Below, one piece after another: positions 60,804 through 64,000 of a stretch of 64,000 bases of DNA. Numbering within the stretch: the first letter of the stretch is position 1; every line of letters starts with the position of its first letter. The translations under genes and the position numbers were made by a program. The notes beneath the pieces are model-generated. The model was not told the origin of the DNA. It was given only the letters and a program-made list of their open reading frames with translations, and ran no database searches. Source of the stretch: Legionella worsleiensis (GTDB lineage: Bacteria > Pseudomonadota > Gammaproteobacteria > Legionellales > Legionellaceae); the NCBI RefSeq assembly GCF_001467535.1, contig NZ_LNZC01000029.1, positions 22,397-86,396 on the forward strand, in the 5' to 3' direction.

Positions 60804-61910
60804 ATGGAACACAAAAATAATAATCAACAACATGTCGCCAATCCTGTTATAGGGGCGACAGGCCTTGAATCACTTGAAATGGGTGCAGCACGTATCCAGG
60901 TTGATGACAAGCAAATCATCAACTGTCGTGCCGATCTCAATCAATTGGTTCCTTTCAAATACCGATGGGCATGGGATAAATACCTTGCTGCCTGTGCTAA
61001 CCATTGGATGCCCAATGAAATCAGTATGAACGCTGATGTCGCACTGTGGAAAGATCCTAACGGACTCACCGAGGATGAGCGCTTAATCATCAAACGTAAT
61101 CTGGGATTTTTCTCTACAGCAGACTCTTTAGTCGCTAACAATCTGGTTCTTGCTGTTTACAAACACATTACCAACCCGGAATGCCGTCAATATCTGTTAC
61201 GACAAGCGTTCGAGGAAGCATTGCATACCCACGCATACCAATACATCATCGAAAGTCTCGGACTTGATGAGGCAGAGGTATTTAATATGTACAGGGAAAT
61301 ACCTTCAGTTGCTACCAAAGCAGCCTGGGCTTTGCCATTTACACAAAGTCTTGGAGACGAAACCTTCCATACCGGAACTCTTGAAAATGATCAGCGCTTG
61401 TTACGTGATTTGATTGCATTTTACGTCGTTTTTGAGGGTATATTCTTTTATGTCGGCTTTACTCAAATTTTATCTATGGGTCGTCGAAATAAAATGGTTG
61501 GTACATCAGAACAGTTCCAATATATTCTACGTGATGAATCCATGCACATGAATTTTGGTATTGATGTCATAAACCAAATTAAAATCGAAAATCCACACTT
61601 ATGGACGCCTGAGTTTAAAGAAGAAATCATCCAACTCATTAAAGAAGCCGTTGAGATGGAATATCAATACGCCAAAGATACCATGCCGCATGGAATATTG
61701 GGTATGAACGCTGAAATGTTTGAAGAATACCTCCACTTCATAGCAAATCGTCGTTTAAACCAGATTGGTTTGCCGGATCAATACCCTGGCGCTGAAAATC
61801 CATTTCCATGGATGAGTGAGATGATGGACTTGAAGAAAGAGAAGAATTTCTTCGAAACTCGTGTCATTGAATATCAAGCTGGTGGTACTTTAAGCTGGGA
61901 AGATGATTAA
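60804..61910 (+). CDS. nrdB: Ribonucleoside-diphosphate reductase small subunit
   Basis: 368-residue diiron beta subunit. Ferritin-like helices contain the ligand motifs [13 protein letters not shown] and [25 protein letters not shown] lies in the N-terminal part. ATG 60804 follows CAGGAGAAATTTC; the longer frame starting inside nrdA is discarded. It ends in the usual flexible tail ([12 protein letters not shown]), which docks on NrdA. Confidence 0.95.
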   Translation: MEHKNNNQQHVANPVIGATGLESLEMGAARIQVDDKQIINCRADLNQLVPFKYRWAWDKYLAACANHWMPNEISMNADVALWKDPNGLTEDERLIIKRNLGFFSTADSLVANNLVLAVYKHITNPECRQYLLRQAFEEALHTHAYQYIIESLGLDEAEVFNMYREIPSVATKAAWALPFTQSLGDETFHTGTLENDQRLLRDLIAFYVVFEGIFFYVGFTQILSMGRRNKMVGTSEQFQYILRDESMHMNFGIDVINQIKIENPHLWTPEFKEEIIQLIKEAVEMEYQYAKDTMPHGILGMNAEMFEEYLHFIANRRLNQIGLPDQYPGAENPFPWMSEMMDLKKEKNFFETRVIEYQAGGTLSWEDD

Positions 61911-61922
61911 ACCCCATTAATT

Positions 61923-61963
61923 TAGAGGGAAGAAGGCTCGATTTGTTGTGCCACTTCCCTCTA
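61923..61963 (+). terminator. Hairpin after nrdAB
   Basis: Perfect 10-bp arms TAGAGGGAAG / CTTCCCTCTA with a 21-base loop, 12 bases past nrdB. It sits between nrdB (+) and the convergent gene ending at 61996, so it may serve both. Confidence 0.6.
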
Positions 61964-61995
61964 TTAACTCCCCTACCTCATTCAGATAAATAGTG

Positions 61996-62658
61996 CTACT
62001 TTGTATGCTGTGACGATGATGAGACTTGTCCTGATAAAAGATCATGTTCCAATTTGCCTTCAGAAGGCTCTTTAATTAGCTTCAAAGACTCTTTATAACT
62101 TTGGGCAGTATTGGAGGCACGCATTATAGTCGCTAAACCTTCTTGCAAATTGTGATCATCGGGTTGATTTTTAAGTTCTGCTTTTAGCTGCGACTCGATT
62201 TCTGCCAGACTGCCTTGATAAAGCGTGCCATTACCACATGAAAAAAGGGTATAACCGGTAGGCTTGCCATCGCTTCCAATTTGAATTGCCAGAAATTTAC
62301 GGGGAGGTTCCTGACGTGCTTGAGCAGTGAAAAAATTAATAGCGTCTTTTTGAGTTGGAAAAGTTAAGATATTATTCTTAATCGGGCTATAGGGATAGAG
62401 CTTCTTAAAGTCTTCAATAATTTTCTGCCAATCTTCACCCTCACCTGCAGGAGGTTGAACCTGAAAAGATAACGTGGTTGCAACCGGTGCGGCAGTCATG
62501 GAATCATCTAATATCGCATTCCTTATTTGTTCGTCTTTCAGGCGCTGTTCTTCGGCTTGACGCAACAAATCCAATTCGTTCTTTTTTCGTTGTTGCTCGG
62601 CCAGTCGTTGTCTTTCCTTTTGCACATTTTTCTCTTGCTGTTCATCATTACGTGACAT
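61996..62658 (-). CDS. Coiled-coil orphan protein, candidate Dot/Icm effector
   Basis: 220 residues from ATG 62658, behind AGAGGTAC (the frame opens at 62697). The N-terminal 55 residues form a highly charged helix rich in Q, E, K and R (QQEKNVQKERQRLAEQQRKK). A globular part follows (about 75-170), including FPTQKDAINFFTAQARQ and GYTLFSCGNGTLYQGS. The last 25 residues are hydrophilic with Glu and Ser (EPSEGKLEHDLLSGQVSSSS), matching the composition of Dot/Icm secretion tails. No enzyme motif seen. Effector status is inference. Confidence 0.65.
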   Translation of the reverse strand: MSRNDEQQEKNVQKERQRLAEQQRKKNELDLLRQAEEQRLKDEQIRNAILDDSMTAAPVATTLSFQVQPPAGEGEDWQKIIEDFKKLYPYSPIKNNILTFPTQKDAINFFTAQARQEPPRKFLAIQIGSDGKPTGYTLFSCGNGTLYQGSLAEIESQLKAELKNQPDDHNLQEGLATIMRASNTAQSYKESLKLIKEPSEGKLEHDLLSGQVSSSSQHTK

Positions 62659-63015
62659 ATTTGTACCTCTATCTGGTTTAATGACTTGCGGAATCATTTA
62701 GCACGAGTCAGATTTCCAAGTTACCATAAAGCACTATTATAGCAGGTGTAGCTGTCTTTAATTTACACTTATCTTACATTTGTCCTAACTACTCATTCAA
62801 AGAATAATGGATTTTCTGTAGTAACCTTGTATGCTAAGAACCTGATTAGAGCATCAAACCCTAAAAATTCCAAGTGCTGAAATTCAATAAAAATCTAATG
62901 ACTTTTGATGCTAAATTGGTACAATCCACTGAATAGTAAGGGAACTTAGGAACAAGACGTTTTAAAAATAATACTCCTAACCTTTAGTAACAGGATACAT
63001 AACCCGAGGGAAAAA
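62659..63015. other. Divergent intergenic region with promoter
   Basis: About 350 AT-rich bases between two divergent genes. On the minus strand it carries a perfect extended -10 (listed separately). On the plus strand a TACAAT at 62920-62925 may serve the His-rich protein gene; its -35 is unclear. Confidence 0.5.
62736..62744 (-). promoter_or_regulatory. Extended -10 promoter of the coiled-coil gene
   Basis: Minus strand TGCTATAAT, i.e. TGn plus perfect TATAAT (62741-62736), about 80 bases upstream of the coiled-coil gene start. No good -35, as expected for extended -10 promoters. Confidence 0.55.
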
Positions 63016-63525
63016 ATGAGCACTAAAGCTAATGTAAATACAGCAGTCGAAGACGAGAATAACTACAGCTTTATTTTAAAATGTATCGCTGGAGTAATTG
63101 GCGTTATATCAGCAGCAGGCTTAATAGGTCTTGGAATAATGGCTTCTGCCCACACTGCGGGAATAGCGGCAGCGACAATGACCGCAATAAGCGTGGCAAC
63201 AGTAACCGCCCTGTCTCTTGCTCCCATTGTTCCTGTTCTGGGTATAGTTACATTAATTTGCGCATCAATTTTCGTACTGTCTGCTTGCTCTTCCAACAGA
63301 ACCACTTATGTTTCAGGCGGGTATTCAGGATATAGAAATACCGGATTTTTCTCTCCGCCCCCAATAATTCTTGCAGCCGGAACAGGGCATCACCATCATC
63401 ATCAGGGACACAGTCATGGATTTGGCGGAGGAACGGTACATCATGGAAATCATTCAAGCTCAAATCATCATGGACATGGAGGCGGACACGGGCATGGTGG
63501 CGGTAATGTGCACGGACATCGTTGA
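63016..63525 (+). CDS. Two-TM protein with His/Gly-rich C-terminal tail
   Basis: 169 residues. Two hydrophobic segments (about 19-62 and 66-90) form a hairpin or two TM helices ending in VLSAC. After a short linker, residues 125-169 form a low-complexity tail of His, Gly and Ser with 17 histidines, including five in a row (125-129) and repeated HGHGGG units. The tail would bind Zn, Ni, Co or Cu. GAGGGAAAAA precedes the ATG. No known family; could be a metal buffer or storage protein, or a membrane-inserting effector. Confidence 0.75.
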   Translation: MSTKANVNTAVEDENNYSFILKCIAGVIGVISAAGLIGLGIMASAHTAGIAAATMTAISVATVTALSLAPIVPVLGIVTLICASIFVLSACSSNRTTYVSGGYSGYRNTGFFSPPPIILAAGTGHHHHHQGHSHGFGGGTVHHGNHSSSNHHGHGGGHGHGGGNVHGHR

Positions 63526-63535
63526 TCACCCCAGT

Positions 63536-64000
63536 ATATGTAGCCTGTAATAGACGAAGTCGTATTACAGGGTATAATTTTTTATGGCAGGGTATCTCTG
63601 GTGCATGTACGATTTGATAAGATCGGTAATCTGACTTCCTGTATTACGACGTTGTCTAATACAGGCTACGCTTAAATGAGTCACAAATCCATATATGTTG
63701 CCTGTAATAGACGAAGTCGTATTACAGGATGTTTAATCTGGGAAAGTTTTTTTATGGCAGGGTATCTCTGGTGCATGTACGATTTGATAAGATCGGTAAT
63801 CTGACTTCCTGTATTACGACGTTGTCTAATACAGGCTACGCTTAAATGAGTCACAAATCCATATATGTAGCCTGTAATAGACGAAGTCGTATTATAGGAT
63901 GTTTAATCTGGGAATATTTTTTTATGGCAGGGTATCTCTGGTGCATGTACGATTTGATAAGATCGGTAATCTGACTTCCTGTATTACGACGTTGTCTAAT
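63536..64000 (+). repeat. Tandem array of hairpin-ended repeats (three copies, last cut by window edge)
   Basis: Units begin at 63540, 63697 and 63867, so periods are 157 and 170 bases; the first copy lacks 13 bases in the centre. Each unit has arm A (32 bases: 63540-63571, 63697-63728, 63867-63898), a core of about 66-79 bases, and arm B (63638-63669, 63808-63839, 63978 onward), followed by a 27-base spacer. Arm B is the imperfect reverse complement of arm A. Each arm is itself a hairpin (CCTGTAATA...TATTACAGG). Copies are almost identical. No open frame crosses the array. Confidence 0.9.

Noticed and set aside
63536..64000. CRISPR array
   Set aside because: Repeats are 157-170 bases, nearly identical throughout, without unique spacers; they are tandem copies of a larger element.

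Overview
The window looks like chromosomal DNA from a Legionella-type gammaproteobacterium. It is AT-rich. It carries a FleSR two-component pair next to fliEFGHIJ, a fused TrpEG anthranilate synthase, GatCAB, and the gammaproteobacterial block rarA-lolA-ftsK-trxB-aat-infA. It also has several orphan proteins with features of Dot/Icm type IV effectors: a C-terminal prenylation-like box, serine/glutamate-rich tails and coiled coils. The genus is inferred from this combination. No rRNA, tRNA, CRISPR array, transposase or integrase was seen.

Layout. 1-1.7 kb: 5' end of guaB (minus), then minD-minE without minC. 1.9-3.1 kb: EAL-HDOD protein. 3.8-10.7 kb: a tightly packed minus-strand run of ugpA-ugpE-ugpC, a DUF1189 membrane protein, an alpha/beta hydrolase and fadE, with no substrate-binding protein. 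10.9-18.7 kb: quinone oxidoreductase, ClC transporter, trpEG and gatCAB. 18.8-20.6 kb: a DUF2130 coiled-coil protein abutting the RNase P RNA gene (minus). 20.7-22.0 kb: fis and an orphan protein ending in a CaaX-like motif. 22.4-25.9 kb: a reduced ISC locus (trmJ, iscS, an IscU-like protein without ligand cysteines, an IscA-type protein) divergent from suhB. 26-29.7 kb: sppA and clpB, the latter behind a textbook sigma-32 promoter. 29.8-31.7 kb: two orphan, effector-like genes. 32-37.7 kb: mpl, a membrane protein and yhdP. 37.7-45.7 kb: fliJIHGFE, fleR, fleS. 46-55 kb: outer-membrane barrel, rarA, lolA, ftsK, trxB, aat, a membrane protein, a rhodanese, infA. 55.5-57.7 kb: pmbA and a NAGPA-domain protein. 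57.8-61.9 kb: nrdAB with candidate NrdR and DnaA sites. 62-64 kb: a coiled-coil effector-like protein, a His/Gly-rich membrane protein, and a tandem array of hairpin-ended repeats running off the window end.

Most genes are housekeeping: division (MinDE, FtsK), envelope (LolA, YhdP, Mpl), translation (GatCAB, IF-1, Aat, TrmJ, RNase P), motility and deoxynucleotide supply. The most unusual points are the stripped ISC locus with an IscU homologue that has lost all three cluster ligands, the CaaX-like orphan protein, the hairpin-ended repeat array, and the cluster of orphan effector-like genes.
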